A program made the position numbers and the translations under genes. 64,000 bases of DNA from Sporisorium sorghi (taxonomy: Eukaryota; Basidiomycota; Ustilaginomycetes; Ustilaginales; Ustilaginaceae): assembly GCA_023212695.1 (NCBI GenBank), contig JALCCG010000017.1:62001-126000 (forward strand), written 5' to 3'. Shown here piece after piece: positions 20,716 through 29,846 of the stretch. The notes beneath the pieces are model-generated. The model worked only from the letters and a program-made list of their open reading frames with translations, had not been told where the DNA came from and did no database searches. Numbering within the stretch: the first letter of the stretch is position 1; the number at the start of each line of letters is the position of its first letter.

Positions 20716-22770
20716 ATGTCGGAAAGATCCTCCTCCTCATCTTCCTCCCTTCTCGCCACCATCCGCACCGCCCTCGATGCCTCACCTCCTGCTGTAGCCG
20801 AGCCAGGCACGCTGCGGATCCACACGCTCTTCTCGATCCCACGCCAGGTCAAGTCGCTCTATCCACTCGCGCACATTCACCCTACCGATCTAGAGTACAA
20901 CAAGAAGGCAGCATCCATCGGAGCACTCGAAGAACAGATCTTCATCACTGCTAGTTGGGCGCCTCTTTCCTCGCCCGATGTCGAGAAAGCAGCGACTGGA
21001 GCCACCGATAGCGAACAGGGCGGCGAGACAAGACCGCCCAAGGAGACGGCTAGGGATGCAAGCGCGCCGCTTCTCATCCTGGCGATGGAGCTCTACCTCT
21101 ACACCATCCCCGAACTGGGCTCGGCCGTGCTCTACGTGTCCAAACTCGACTCGAGCGGCTATGGCCCCAAAGCCATCCCCACCCCGCTCAGAGATGCCTT
21201 GTCCAGCCACGTCTTTGCGGACAGCAGCACCAAGTTCGGCAACACCCTGACAGCGACGCTCAGCTCGGCAGTCACACAGCACTTTACGTCCTTCCGTCAC
21301 TGGGATCACTCTGGAAACGGAAGTTCGTCCGTCCCGGTATCGCATCTCTCGGTCCACATCCTAGCGCGCAGTCAGAGGGCCTACCTCTTCCCCTCCAGCC
21401 CTGAAAACAAGGACAAAAAAGTGCTCTCCGATGGCGGGCTTATCAAGTGGTGGCGAGCCGTCATGTCCGATGTAATCGTGTCCACTCGAGACGAATCGTC
21501 GCCTGTGCGTAAGAGCGCTAACTCGAAAAGCCAGCCCATTGACGCAAGGGCATTCTACGTCATTCCAGGCTACAGCAAGATGGAATCGCACCCGCTCGTG
21601 CCGCTCGTCCGAGAAGGATCATCCGCCACTACGCCGGCAGACCAGGTACTCAAACAGGCAAACTGGACCTATGGCCATCCATACAGCTCGTCGGGAGCCG
21701 GTTGCTCTACTGCAGACCTTCCGCCTCTTCCCCTCCACTGGCAGACGTCGAGCTTTGTTCTGTCCAGCACCGCTCCTCCAAAGGTACAGACGAATCCAGA
21801 GGAGAGCGACTATGACCCGAAGAAAGTCAGAACGGTACCCACGCTGATGCCGCACTTTTCCGACGATCCCAAGACGCGTTTTTTGGATGAAATGGCCAGA
21901 GACGCACACGAGCATTCCGGCTGGAAGAAGAAGAGCGTTGCAACCAACGGGAACGGAGAGGCACAAGCAAAGGCACCCGGAGTCGCGCAGGAGGAAAAGG
22001 AGAATGGCATCGAGGAGCAGCTCGACGTTTCTGACTTCAAGGGCGAGGAGGGTGAAAAGCAGACCGACGCAAGCCAGGGCAAGAAACGAGCGGCTTCCGA
22101 CGACTCGCCACCGAACGAAAGCGAGAAGCGAGCCAAGACCGAGCCCGCATCCACATCCTCCTCGTCGTCGTCGTCAGGTGTACCACTGATCACGCTCCGC
22201 GCACTGATGCGTGAGCGCCAAGCTATGGACGATCTGCCCATCGACGATTTCTGGGAGCGCATGGGTTTTCGCCAGGAATGTTGCTCAGGCAACGCAGTCG
22301 GCGTGCTCGTCATCCTTTTCACGCGCCATCCGCCGTCGTCCACGTCGACTGCTACACAGAGTGTGGAGCGCCAACCGCTGTCCCTGCCGTACAAGGTGCT
22401 GGGCGACTTGGTCTTCAGATCGCTCATGAAGGATACGTGCGAATGGAACCGCGTCACGCTGGCGAGGCAGCTGACCGAGAGTTGGTTCCAGGGTGTCGAT
22501 CGCGAGGTCAGACGCAAGGGTGGCGTGGCGCAGTTTTTGGATGGCAAAGAGCGAGAGGACGGCAAGTTGATCGGGCAGGGCACGATTTGGATGGATGTGG
22601 TGCTCAAGGCGCCAACGAAGGAGCAGATGGAGCAGGTCAAGAAGCAGCTCGAACAGCAGCAGGCGAGCGACAATAGTGCAAGCACGGCAGCTGCGGGAGC
22701 AGCAACAGGAGGAGGTGGGACCACCAACATGCTCAGTGTCAAGCGCAAGAAGAAGCCTTCTTCGTCGTAG
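20716..22770 (+). CDS. RTT109: Rtt109-type histone H3 acetyltransferase
   Basis: 684 aa. Rtt109 acetylates H3 on Lys56 (and Lys9/27) with Asf1 or Vps75 during replication-coupled chromatin assembly and is largely fungus-specific. Family blocks seen in order: SIPRQVKSLYP near the start; VLYVSKLDSSGYGP at about residue 138; SHLSVHILARSQRAYLFPSS then SDGGLIKWWRAVM at about 205-250; FYVIPGYS and WTYGHPYSSSGAG at about 280-330; FWERMGFRQECCSG at about 512. The 'SK-D-S-G' and 'ARPQ..YLFP' type blocks are characteristic of the family. Yeast Rtt109 is 436 aa; the extra length is an acidic/Lys-rich linker (about 400-480) with KKRAASDD and EKRAKTE nuclear-signal-like patches, and a Gln-rich C-terminus. 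Convergent with the NTAQ1 gene at only 62 bp. Confidence 0.88.
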   Translation: MSERSSSSSSSLLATIRTALDASPPAVAEPGTLRIHTLFSIPRQVKSLYPLAHIHPTDLEYNKKAASIGALEEQIFITASWAPLSSPDVEKAATGATDSEQGGETRPPKETARDASAPLLILAMELYLYTIPELGSAVLYVSKLDSSGYGPKAIPTPLRDALSSHVFADSSTKFGNTLTATLSSAVTQHFTSFRHWDHSGNGSSSVPVSHLSVHILARSQRAYLFPSSPENKDKKVLSDGGLIKWWRAVMSDVIVSTRDESSPVRKSANSKSQPIDARAFYVIPGYSKMESHPLVPLVREGSSATTPADQVLKQANWTYGHPYSSSGAGCSTADLPPLPLHWQTSSFVLSSTAPPKVQTNPEESDYDPKKVRTVPTLMPHFSDDPKTRFLDEMARDAHEHSGWKKKSVATNGNGEAQAKAPGVAQEEKENGIEEQLDVSDFKGEEGEKQTDASQGKKRAASDDSPPNESEKRAKTEPASTSSSSSSSGVPLITLRALMRERQAMDDLPIDDFWERMGFRQECCSGNAVGVLVILFTRHPPSSTSTATQSVERQPLSLPYKVLGDLVFRSLMKDTCEWNRVTLARQLTESWFQGVDREVRRKGGVAQFLDGKEREDGKLIGQGTIWMDVVLKAPTKEQMEQVKKQLEQQQASDNSASTAAAGAATGGGGTTNMLSVKRKKKPSSS

Positions 22771-22793
22771 AGTAGACGAGATCATCGCACTAG

Positions 22794-22798
<5 letters not shown>

Positions 22799-22824
<26 letters not shown>
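22799..22824 (+). repeat. (AG)13 microsatellite
   Basis: A perfect AG dinucleotide run lies in the 62-bp gap between the convergent stops of RTT109 (22770) and NTAQ1 (22833). It will be part of one or both 3' UTRs. Confidence 0.85.
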
Positions 22825-22832
22825 CAGTGCCA

Positions 22833-24176
22833 TTACCACAAGGTCGAAGAAGCCGGTCTGGGTGCAGCCGCACGATGTTGTTGCGAAGAATACAGATAGG
22901 CGGGGAAGAGGGGTGAGGTGATGCGTCCGCCTTTGGGTTCCTCCTTCTCACCTCGTTCTCCTTCTTTCCCCGGTTGAATGTGGTGAACGAGTGGTGGAGT
23001 CGGTGCCTTTCCTTGCACCTTGACCTCGGCCGAGTGCTGCAGCGCACCGTTTGATACACCGTCATCGTCAAGCAACGAAGCGCCCAACGCATGACCAACC
23101 GGCAGCGCACTCCTGCCCAACCAATCCATCCCCTTCCACACCCTCCCATACCTCCCATCACCCACCCCACCATCCGCACTGACGTCAACATACCTCTCCA
23201 TGAGATTATTCCTACACCCCTCCCTCGTCGCCTCCCTTCCCACGATGACATCCCACTTCGGAGGCTGAGCGCTCCACGTCCTCACCCCCGCCTGCGTCGT
23301 GTTCAGCATATGACTCCTATCGCTCGCAAAGTGCGCTACATACTCCTTGGCAGCCACGCAGCGGAACGCGGGCTGAAAATGCCCTGGGATCGTCCCATCC
23401 CTGATTGCATCCGGCTTGAACGTGTGCTCGTTGTACTCGGCCCAGGGCACGGCTTTTGGCTGTTCGGTGGCGAGGCGCGAGTCGAAGTCGTACACCCAGC
23501 TCCGTCCCCCTCCTTCCCCACGGCGAGTCACCTCCAGCGCCATCCCATCCGGCGTCAACCGCAGCTCGTGCAGCGGCACCAAGCAGCACGTGACCACAGC
23601 GACAACGTGGTAGTCCCACACCACCGGCCAGCCCGCTTGGGGCAGCTTGGACGCAGCCTGCGCATACAGCAGCACGGTGCGCGTCGCGTTGCTCACGAAC
23701 ACGACGTGCACGTCCCACACCGCCGCGAACGCTGAGGCTCCCCCCGCGGTGCGCTGTTTGCGTGTGGCTTGCTGCCGGGCGATGTTGAGCGCGGTCGTGT
23801 TGAGCGAGGACAGTTGGGGGGAAAGGTGCTGGACGAGCAGGTAGACGTTCTCCTCGCAGTAGCAGGCGGTGTAGAGTGGTGGGGTGGGGAACGAGGGCGG
23901 GGTTATGCTCGTCCATGCCCGTTCGAGATCGTCATGGCTCGCAGCTGATGCCGTGCTGAAAGGGGAGGTGGCGGACAGCGAGACGGCGTTCATCGAGTAG
24001 CACCGCGGCACCGCCGGCACAGGCGGCGCATCCTCCCCGCCACCGCTACCACTGCTGCTGTCCAGCCTCCTACTTGCGTCGCTCGAATGCGGCCGCGCCA
24101 GCTTCGCCTTGAGAGTCTGCGAAAACGACTTGCGGCGCTTGTCCATGCCGGCGCTTGTACTGGTGGTGTCGGACAT
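22833..24176 (-). CDS. Protein N-terminal glutamine amidohydrolase (WDYHV family, Ntaq1)
   Basis: 447 aa from the ATG at 24176. The enzyme deamidates N-terminal Gln to Glu in the Arg/N-degron pathway. The Cys-His-Asp triad is read as Cys105 (YTACYCEENVYLL), His190 (PVVWDYHVVAV) and Asp230 (SWVYDFDS); each block aligns with the human enzyme (about 205 aa). Downstream AEYNEHTFKPD, FRCVAAKEYVAHFASDRSHM and the final W-x-V block also fit. Extra sequence is an N-terminal Ser/Lys-rich tail (1-95), a spacer between the Cys and His blocks, and a C-terminal Pro/Lys/Arg/Ser tail. A longer in-frame start at 24383 falls next to a T19 tract and adds random residues. The N-degron branch is absent from budding yeast but present in other fungi. 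Confidence 0.9.
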   Translation of the reverse strand: MSDTTSTSAGMDKRRKSFSQTLKAKLARPHSSDASRRLDSSSGSGGGEDAPPVPAVPRCYSMNAVSLSATSPFSTASAASHDDLERAWTSITPPSFPTPPLYTACYCEENVYLLVQHLSPQLSSLNTTALNIARQQATRKQRTAGGASAFAAVWDVHVVFVSNATRTVLLYAQAASKLPQAGWPVVWDYHVVAVVTCCLVPLHELRLTPDGMALEVTRRGEGGGRSWVYDFDSRLATEQPKAVPWAEYNEHTFKPDAIRDGTIPGHFQPAFRCVAAKEYVAHFASDRSHMLNTTQAGVRTWSAQPPKWDVIVGREATREGCRNNLMERYVDVSADGGVGDGRYGRVWKGMDWLGRSALPVGHALGASLLDDDGVSNGALQHSAEVKVQGKAPTPPLVHHIQPGKEGERGEKEEPKGGRITSPLFPAYLYSSQQHRAAAPRPASSTLW

Positions 24177-24616
24177 GGTGGTGCCTTCGAAAGCTGTCGC
24201 GATGGTGGCAGAACATCTACACTTTGTCGCTGCGAGTGCGCTATGAAGTCGGCATGGTGGGCGATGTGCCGCCGAGGTTTTGACAACGGGAGAGGGACAG
24301 CAACCCTGGAAGGCGGATTGGAGAGGAAAGAAGAGATGAAGGCGAGCCAGTTGGATGCGAGGTGCATGCAGGACGTGCTTCATTTTTTTTTTTTTTTTTT
24401 TGGCACGAAAAAGCCGTCAACGCAATGCTCCATGGACCAGCTTGCACTCACACCTCTCTTCGACCTCTGCAGAGACACACGCATCAACGGCTGCTACCAA
24501 CAGTCAAGTCCAAGTCATACACAAGAGTCGAAGCACAAAAGGCAGGAATCCAGACGAACCCCAAACTCGAAACCAGTACGAACGAACGCCATCCATCCAA
24601 GCTCCGCGACCATCGC
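24177..24616. promoter_or_regulatory. Intergenic region upstream of NTAQ1 with T19 tract
   Basis: 440 bp between the NTAQ1 ATG (minus) and the MPO1 stop (minus). A T19 run at 24383-24401 lies about 207 bp upstream of the NTAQ1 ATG (A tract on its coding strand). Otherwise I see nothing. Confidence 0.4.
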
Positions 24617-25361
24617 CTAATTCGCCTTGGCGCGCTTAGCCTTCGCCTTGTCCGTCCTGAACTTGGTCACCAACTTGGCCACATTGTTCTTCAGCTCCTT
24701 CTGCAGCTGCGGCCTGTAGCCCGCCTGAAAAATCACCTCCAAGAACACAAAGAACGGCGCGAGCACCACGGCACCCAACAGATTGTCCAACAGCGCAGGC
24801 GCCCGACCCTCGTGCACGCCGTGGCCGTAGAACTGGCCGATCCAGCCGAGCGCCTTGATGCCGATCGCGATCTTGTTCGCCTCCGGATGCGTACGGGCGA
24901 GGAGCGTCGAGCCGTACCAGATGGCGTACCAGATCGGAGCGAGCATGAGTGCAGCGGTGGCGTCGAGCACCGAGTAGTACAGCCAGTACGTGCCCATGAA
25001 CACGGCGGCGAGGTTGAGCTGCGCATACTGGAACAGCGACGCGGGAAGGACCGAGGCGAGGTAGGAGCCGGCGGAAGAGAGGTACGCCGCGGCGAGGGGA
25101 GAGTGGTCTTGCACCCACGGGAAGATAGAGCCTTGTTTGGCTAGCAGTGCCGACGTGGCGCTGTGCGGTTTGAGCGCAGAGAAGAAGGGGCCAGGGTAAG
25201 CGTGAATGTACAGAGCGAGGGAGCGGTCTGGCGATGATCACTTACAAGATGATCAAAGGGACGCCGATAATGTGGATGGCGACATTGACGGGATCGGTGT
25301 GGTACGAGCCGTAGAAGGCGAGCTGCTTCTTGAGGTTGAAGGGGTTAGCGGTGGCCGACAT
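24617..25361 (-). CDS. MPO1: Mpo1-like (DUF962) 2-hydroxy fatty acid dioxygenase
   Basis: Two exons on the minus strand, 25361-25246 and 25160-24617. The 85-nt intron has a GTAAGT donor and CACAG acceptor; the join keeps frame and gives 219 aa. The start FYGSYHTDPVNVAIHIIGVPLI is the DUF962 signature with the His residues proposed to bind Fe2+. A second His block is near IGQFYGHGVHEGRAPAL. About four membrane spans are visible. Yeast Mpo1 is an ER Fe2+-dependent dioxygenase that shortens 2-hydroxy fatty acids in phytosphingosine breakdown. The C-terminus is basic (KAKAKRAKAN). The gene shares a 247-bp promoter with the derlin gene, another ER-membrane protein. The acceptor is the only in-frame AG with a reasonable intron length, but the join should be confirmed by cDNA. 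Confidence 0.88.
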
Positions 25362-25608
25362 GGTGAGACTATACACTTGAGAGGGGGACAGAGTGGATCG
25401 ATACTCGATCGTGGTGGATGGCAAGAAAGCCTTCAGGTCGCACAAGAAAAGCCGGGGGGGGGGCCTAATCATCGTCATGCTCGGCTTTCGGCTGCAGTCA
25501 GCGCCGGAACCGATCTAACAATTACCCAAAAATCAGGCCTCCACGTGGAAGGCTTTTCTTCTCGGAGGAGGACAAGACCTAACCACCATCATCCAACGAC
25601 CACAAACA
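25362..25608. promoter_or_regulatory. Short bidirectional promoter MPO1 / derlin
   Basis: 247 bp between two divergent ATGs. It contains a G10 run at about 25454-25463. Both flanking genes encode ER-membrane proteins, so co-regulation is possible but only inferred. Confidence 0.45.
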
Positions 25609-26439
25609 ATGGACTTTGAATCCGTACCGCCCATCACGGGCACCTGGGCCGCGCTCACCCTCGCCACCGCCGTGCTCGAGCACACACACACCATCTCGCA
25701 GTACCAGCTCTTCTACACGCCTGCGCTCGTGTTCCGCAAGTTTCAGGTCTGGCGCCTGCTCACCGCCTTTCTCTACTTTGGCCCGCTCGGTCTCGACTTT
25801 ATTTTCCATCTGTTCTTCTTTATGCGCTACTCGCGCATGCTTGAGGAGAACTCGTTCGGCGGGCGCAGCGGGGGTAGGGCAGGCTACGTGGTGCTGCTGG
25901 CGTTTGCGGCGACGTGTCTGTTGATCCTGTCGCCGCTGACGGCACAGCCGTTCTTGGGGTCGCCGCTGGCGTTTGTGCTGGTGTACATCTGGTCGAGGAG
26001 GAACAGACATGTGAGGCTGAGCCTGTTTGGGCTGTTGGTGATCACGGCGCCGTATTTGCCGTGGAGTCTGGTGATTTTCGGGTGGCTGTTGCATGGCAGC
26101 TTCAAGGCGGTGATGGGCGATATCAGCGGGATCGCCGTTGGACATCTCTGTAAGTTTGACGAAAGCGGAGAGGTCTGGATACAGGCGGGAAACCTGTTGA
26201 CTGACGCTGCCTGCTTGACTTGCTTTTGCAACATAGACTACTTTCTCGTCGACGTGTGGCCACGAGAGTTCAGATCAGGCGGTCGAAACCTTTTGGCGAC
26301 TCCTGACTTTCTGTAGGTGCACACAGACCCTTCAATCAGGCTTTGCTCTAGATCGTTGCAGCTCTGACCCCTGCTCTTGCCTTCACTTTTGACTCTGCGC
26401 AGCATCCGCCTGTTTGACGGTCCAGTGGAAGCACAGTAA
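25609..26439 (+). CDS. Derlin (Der1-like) ERAD rhomboid pseudoprotease, three exons
   Basis: Spliced as 25609-26149, 26237-26312 and 26403-26439, giving 217 aa. Introns are 87 nt (GTAAGT...ATAG) and 90 nt (GTAGGT...GCAG). Derlin blocks are clear: QLFYTPALVFRKFQVWRLLTAF, LDFIFHLFFFMRYSRMLEE, then GHLYYFLVDVWPRE, where exons 1 and 2 join, GGRNLLATPDFL and a final IRLFDGPVEAQ. About six membrane spans are seen. Derlins lack the rhomboid Ser/His pair and form the channel for retrotranslocation of misfolded ER proteins. Intron 1 is divisible by three and has no stop, so a single frame reads through it to a stop at 26316. The spliced model is preferred because it restores the family's GH-[IL]-YYF-[LV] block and a plausible tail; the third exon is the less certain part. 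Confidence 0.9.
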
Positions 26440-26751
26440 CCTCGTTTGTCTAGAAGAATACCCAAGGCCCTTCATTGGCATCAGTCTCGTTCGCTGTCTC
26501 TCATCTGTCACATCACCTGCATCGCAATCGCATAGCATTTCAGTCGTCATCACTGCTTCCGTTTCAAACGTCTGTTTGTGACCTCACGACCAGCGTCACC
26601 ATCGCTTGATCAGGTGGACCCTGAACGCTGAGAGCCTCGTGGAAATGTGGAGAAATCGCACCCCAAAAAAAAACAGTTTTTGTTTCTCCTTCTTCTTCCA
26701 TCATCATCATCATCATCCTCAACCAGCCGGGACAGGCTCGGACCCTTCACC
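26440..26751. promoter_or_regulatory. Intergenic region derlin to PRP6
   Basis: 312 bp, tandem orientation. It carries a short A9 run near 26665 and a (TCA)n stretch at about 26700-26717 just before the PRP6 ATG. It must contain the derlin 3' end and the PRP6 promoter. Confidence 0.4.
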
Positions 26752-29577
26752 ATGGCGGACAAGCCCAACAAGCTCGCCTTCCTTACAATGCAGGCGCCCG
26801 CCGGCTACGTTGCCGGTCTCGGAAGAGGCGCTTCTGGATTCACCACTCGAGCCGACATTGGTCCTGCGCGTCTCACTGCCGTCGCTTCTTCCAGCAAAAC
26901 CAACACAGGAGGCGATGCGGACGATGCAGATGCCGGCGGTGGCGGTGATGACGACGATGTCGACGATGAGGGGCGAGGGGAGGAGGAAGAAGGTCGATTT
27001 CAAGATCCAGAAAACGAAACGGGGCTGTTCGCAGGAGCCGTCTACGAGAAGGACGACGAAGAGGCGGATCGGATCTGGGAAGCTGTCGATGCGCGCATGG
27101 ATCAGCGCAGGAAGAAGTTCAGAGAGGCTAGAGAGAAAGAGGAGCGCGAGAGGATGAGAGCGGAAAAGCCCCAGATCCAGGCGCAGTTCGCCGACCTCAA
27201 GCGTGGGCTGAGTGCCGTCACCGAGGACGAGTGGGCCTCGCTTACCGAGTCGGGCAGTGTGACGGGCAAGCGGCGCAAGGCGGCTGCGAAGAGGGAGGCG
27301 CGCAATACACGATCGTATGCCATTTCGGATACGATCCTCGTCGGTGCTCGTGACAGGAACGCTGTCGAGGCTGCACTTACCTCGGATCAGATGGCTGATG
27401 CCGACCAAGATGCCTCTGGAGGAAACGGAGGCACCATCACTTCTCTCACCGAAATCGGCCAGGCGCGCAACAAGGTCTTCAGCCACCAGCTCGACCAAGC
27501 CTCCTCCTCCACCTCAGGCACAGCCACCTCCATCGACCCCAAAGGCTACCTCGCCGAACTCTCCTCCACCGTCATCAAAACCGACGCCGAGATCGGCGAC
27601 ATTAAAAAAGCACGCAGCCTACTCGACTCGGTCATCAAGACCAACCCCTCCCACGCACCTGGCTGGATCGCCGCCGCGCGCGTCGAAGAGGTCGCCGGCA
27701 AGATGTCCAACGCACGCAAGATCATCCAGCAGGGGTGCGACCACTGCCCCAAGTCCGAAGACATCTGGCTCGAAGCCGCGCGGCTCAACACGCACGAGAA
27801 CGCCAAGGTCATCCTCGCGCGTTCGATTCGACACGTCTCGCAGTCGGTCAACATCTGGCTCAAGGCGGTCGAACTCGAAAACGACGCCGAGAGCAAACAG
27901 CGCGTCCTGCGCAAATCGCTCGAATACATCCCCAACAGCGTAAAGCTGTGGAAGGAGCTGGTCAACCTCGAAGAGAACCCACACGACGCTCGCATCCTCC
28001 TCAGCGGTGCAGTAGCAGCAGTGCCGCTGAGCATTGAACTATGGCTAGCGCTCGCTCGCCTCTCCAACCCCGAAGAAGCCAAAAAAGTGCTCAACGAAGC
28101 GCGCAAGACGATCCCGACGTCACACGAGATCTGGATCGCCGCCGCGCGCTTACTCGAAGAAACCGAGTCAGACGACGTCAAGGTCGACAGAACCATCGCT
28201 GCAGCCGTGAAAGCTTTGCGCAAAGCGGGCGCCGAACTGTCGCGCGACCAGTGGCTGGCCGAAGCCGAGCGCGTCGAGCAGCAAAACTCACCACTCGTGT
28301 GCTCCGCCATAGTCAAGGCGACGATCGAGCTGGACCTGGAGCCGGAAGACCGGCGCGCGGTGTGGGTCGAAGACGCGCAGTCCGCCCTCGAGCGCGGCTG
28401 TGTCGAGGTTGCGCGCAGTATCCTCGCACACACTCTGCGCACGTTCCCGGACAGACCTGCGATCTGGACCCAGGCAGTAGCGCTGGAGCAGCAGCACGGC
28501 AGCACCGAGGCGGTGTGCGCCCTCCTCGAACGCGCTGTTGGGCACTGTCCGAAGGCCGAGCAGCTCTGGCTGACGTACGCGGCCACCCGGGCGGATGCGG
28601 GCGATACGCCCGGTGCGCGCAGCGTGCTCATCCGCGCGTTTGACGCGAATATCGGCAGCGAGAGCATCTCGCTCGCTGCTGCCAAGCTGGAGTCCGAGAC
28701 GGGTGGGGTGGGTGCGGCGGGTAAGCTGCTGGAGCGGGCGCGGGTCGAGGTGGGCACGGCGAGGGTGTGGATGAAGAGCGCGCTGTTCGAGCGCGATTAC
28801 GGGACGGTGGAGCGGGCGGTTGCGTTGGTCGATGAGGCGCTGGAGCGTTTTAGCGGGTACGAGAAGCTGCACATGCTGGGTGCGGAGCTTGTGCGTCTGC
28901 GTCCCGGGGACGAAGGAACCAAAAGGGCCCGGGAGTACCTCTCCCGCGGCACGCGGGCCTGCCCGACCTGCTCGACGCTCTGGATCCTCGCCAGCCGCCT
29001 CGAAGCCTCGCAGAACCTCACCATCCGCTCCCGTGCCCTCCTCGAGCGCGCACGCCTGCTCAACCCCCTCTCACCCACCATCTGGCACGAATCCATCCAA
29101 ACCGAGCTCAACGCCACCCCACCCAACCCGACCCAGGCCAAAACCCTGCTCGCACGCGCCCTCCAGTCCCTCCCCACCTCTGGCCTCCTCTGGGCCCTCG
29201 CCATCGCCCTCGAACCCCGCCCCGGCCGCAAAACAAAGATGGCAGACGCACTCAAAAAGACCGCCGACGACAGCTACGTCCTCGCCGCCGTCGCGCAGCA
29301 GTTTTGGCTCGAGGGGAAACATGCGCAAGCTAGAAAGTGGTTCGCCAGGGCGACAGAGGCGGATCCGAGCGTGGGCGATCACTGGGCTATGTGGTTCAGG
29401 TTCGAGCGGATGCATGGCAGCGAGCAGGAGAGGAGGGTGGTCGAGGACAAGGTGGAGAGGGCCAAGCCGAAGTACGGGCTGGTCTGGCCGGGTGTAAGGA
29501 AGGATCCGAAGAACAGGGCGTTGTCGACCATCGAGGTGCTCAGGTTGACTGCGGATAGACTGGTGCCCATGAAGTGA
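26752..29577 (+). CDS. PRP6: Pre-mRNA splicing factor Prp6/PRPF6 (U4/U6.U5 tri-snRNP)
   Basis: 941 aa from the ATG at 26752; the longer frame from 26647 starts in a poly-Phe/Ser region encoded by simple sequence. The N-terminus has the PRP1 signature PAGYVAGLGRGASGFTTRADIGPAR at about residues 17-41, then an acidic segment. From about residue 275 to the end are HAT/TPR-like repeats with W-L-x-A-A-x-L and P-x-x-x-x-L-W patterns (ARKIIQQGCDHCPKSEDIWLEAARL, and similar). Human PRPF6 is 941 aa, so the length agrees very well. Prp6 bridges U5 and U4/U6 in the tri-snRNP. It is in the same window as the Prp24 homologue but 20 kb away and probably not linked functionally by position. Single exon. Confidence 0.96.
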   Translation: MADKPNKLAFLTMQAPAGYVAGLGRGASGFTTRADIGPARLTAVASSSKTNTGGDADDADAGGGGDDDDVDDEGRGEEEEGRFQDPENETGLFAGAVYEKDDEEADRIWEAVDARMDQRRKKFREAREKEERERMRAEKPQIQAQFADLKRGLSAVTEDEWASLTESGSVTGKRRKAAAKREARNTRSYAISDTILVGARDRNAVEAALTSDQMADADQDASGGNGGTITSLTEIGQARNKVFSHQLDQASSSTSGTATSIDPKGYLAELSSTVIKTDAEIGDIKKARSLLDSVIKTNPSHAPGWIAAARVEEVAGKMSNARKIIQQGCDHCPKSEDIWLEAARLNTHENAKVILARSIRHVSQSVNIWLKAVELENDAESKQRVLRKSLEYIPNSVKLWKELVNLEENPHDARILLSGAVAAVPLSIELWLALARLSNPEEAKKVLNEARKTIPTSHEIWIAAARLLEETESDDVKVDRTIAAAVKALRKAGAELSRDQWLAEAERVEQQNSPLVCSAIVKATIELDLEPEDRRAVWVEDAQSALERGCVEVARSILAHTLRTFPDRPAIWTQAVALEQQHGSTEAVCALLERAVGHCPKAEQLWLTYAATRADAGDTPGARSVLIRAFDANIGSESISLAAAKLESETGGVGAAGKLLERARVEVGTARVWMKSALFERDYGTVERAVALVDEALERFSGYEKLHMLGAELVRLRPGDEGTKRAREYLSRGTRACPTCSTLWILASRLEASQNLTIRSRALLERARLLNPLSPTIWHESIQTELNATPPNPTQAKTLLARALQSLPTSGLLWALAIALEPRPGRKTKMADALKKTADDSYVLAAVAQQFWLEGKHAQARKWFARATEADPSVGDHWAMWFRFERMHGSEQERRVVEDKVERAKPKYGLVWPGVRKDPKNRALSTIEVLRLTADRLVPMK

Positions 29578-29846
29578 GGCGCATAGCCTTGAACACAATC
29601 TAACCCCTTCAGACATCGTTCGCGTGATTCACATGGCAGTCTGGAAACCAAACGAATTGAGAGATGCAAGAAGGACAAATTGCGAACAATGAATACAAAA
29701 CAAGAGAGTGAAAAGAGAACAAGATCAGTGAACAAGGCAGAACAAGGGTTGACGACGGGAGACAGGACCACCGATGAAGGACGTGCCGCCACGTCGACAA
29801 AGGATTGAGCCACTGGCTAGGTCACCAACGTTCCATGGGCTTCACC

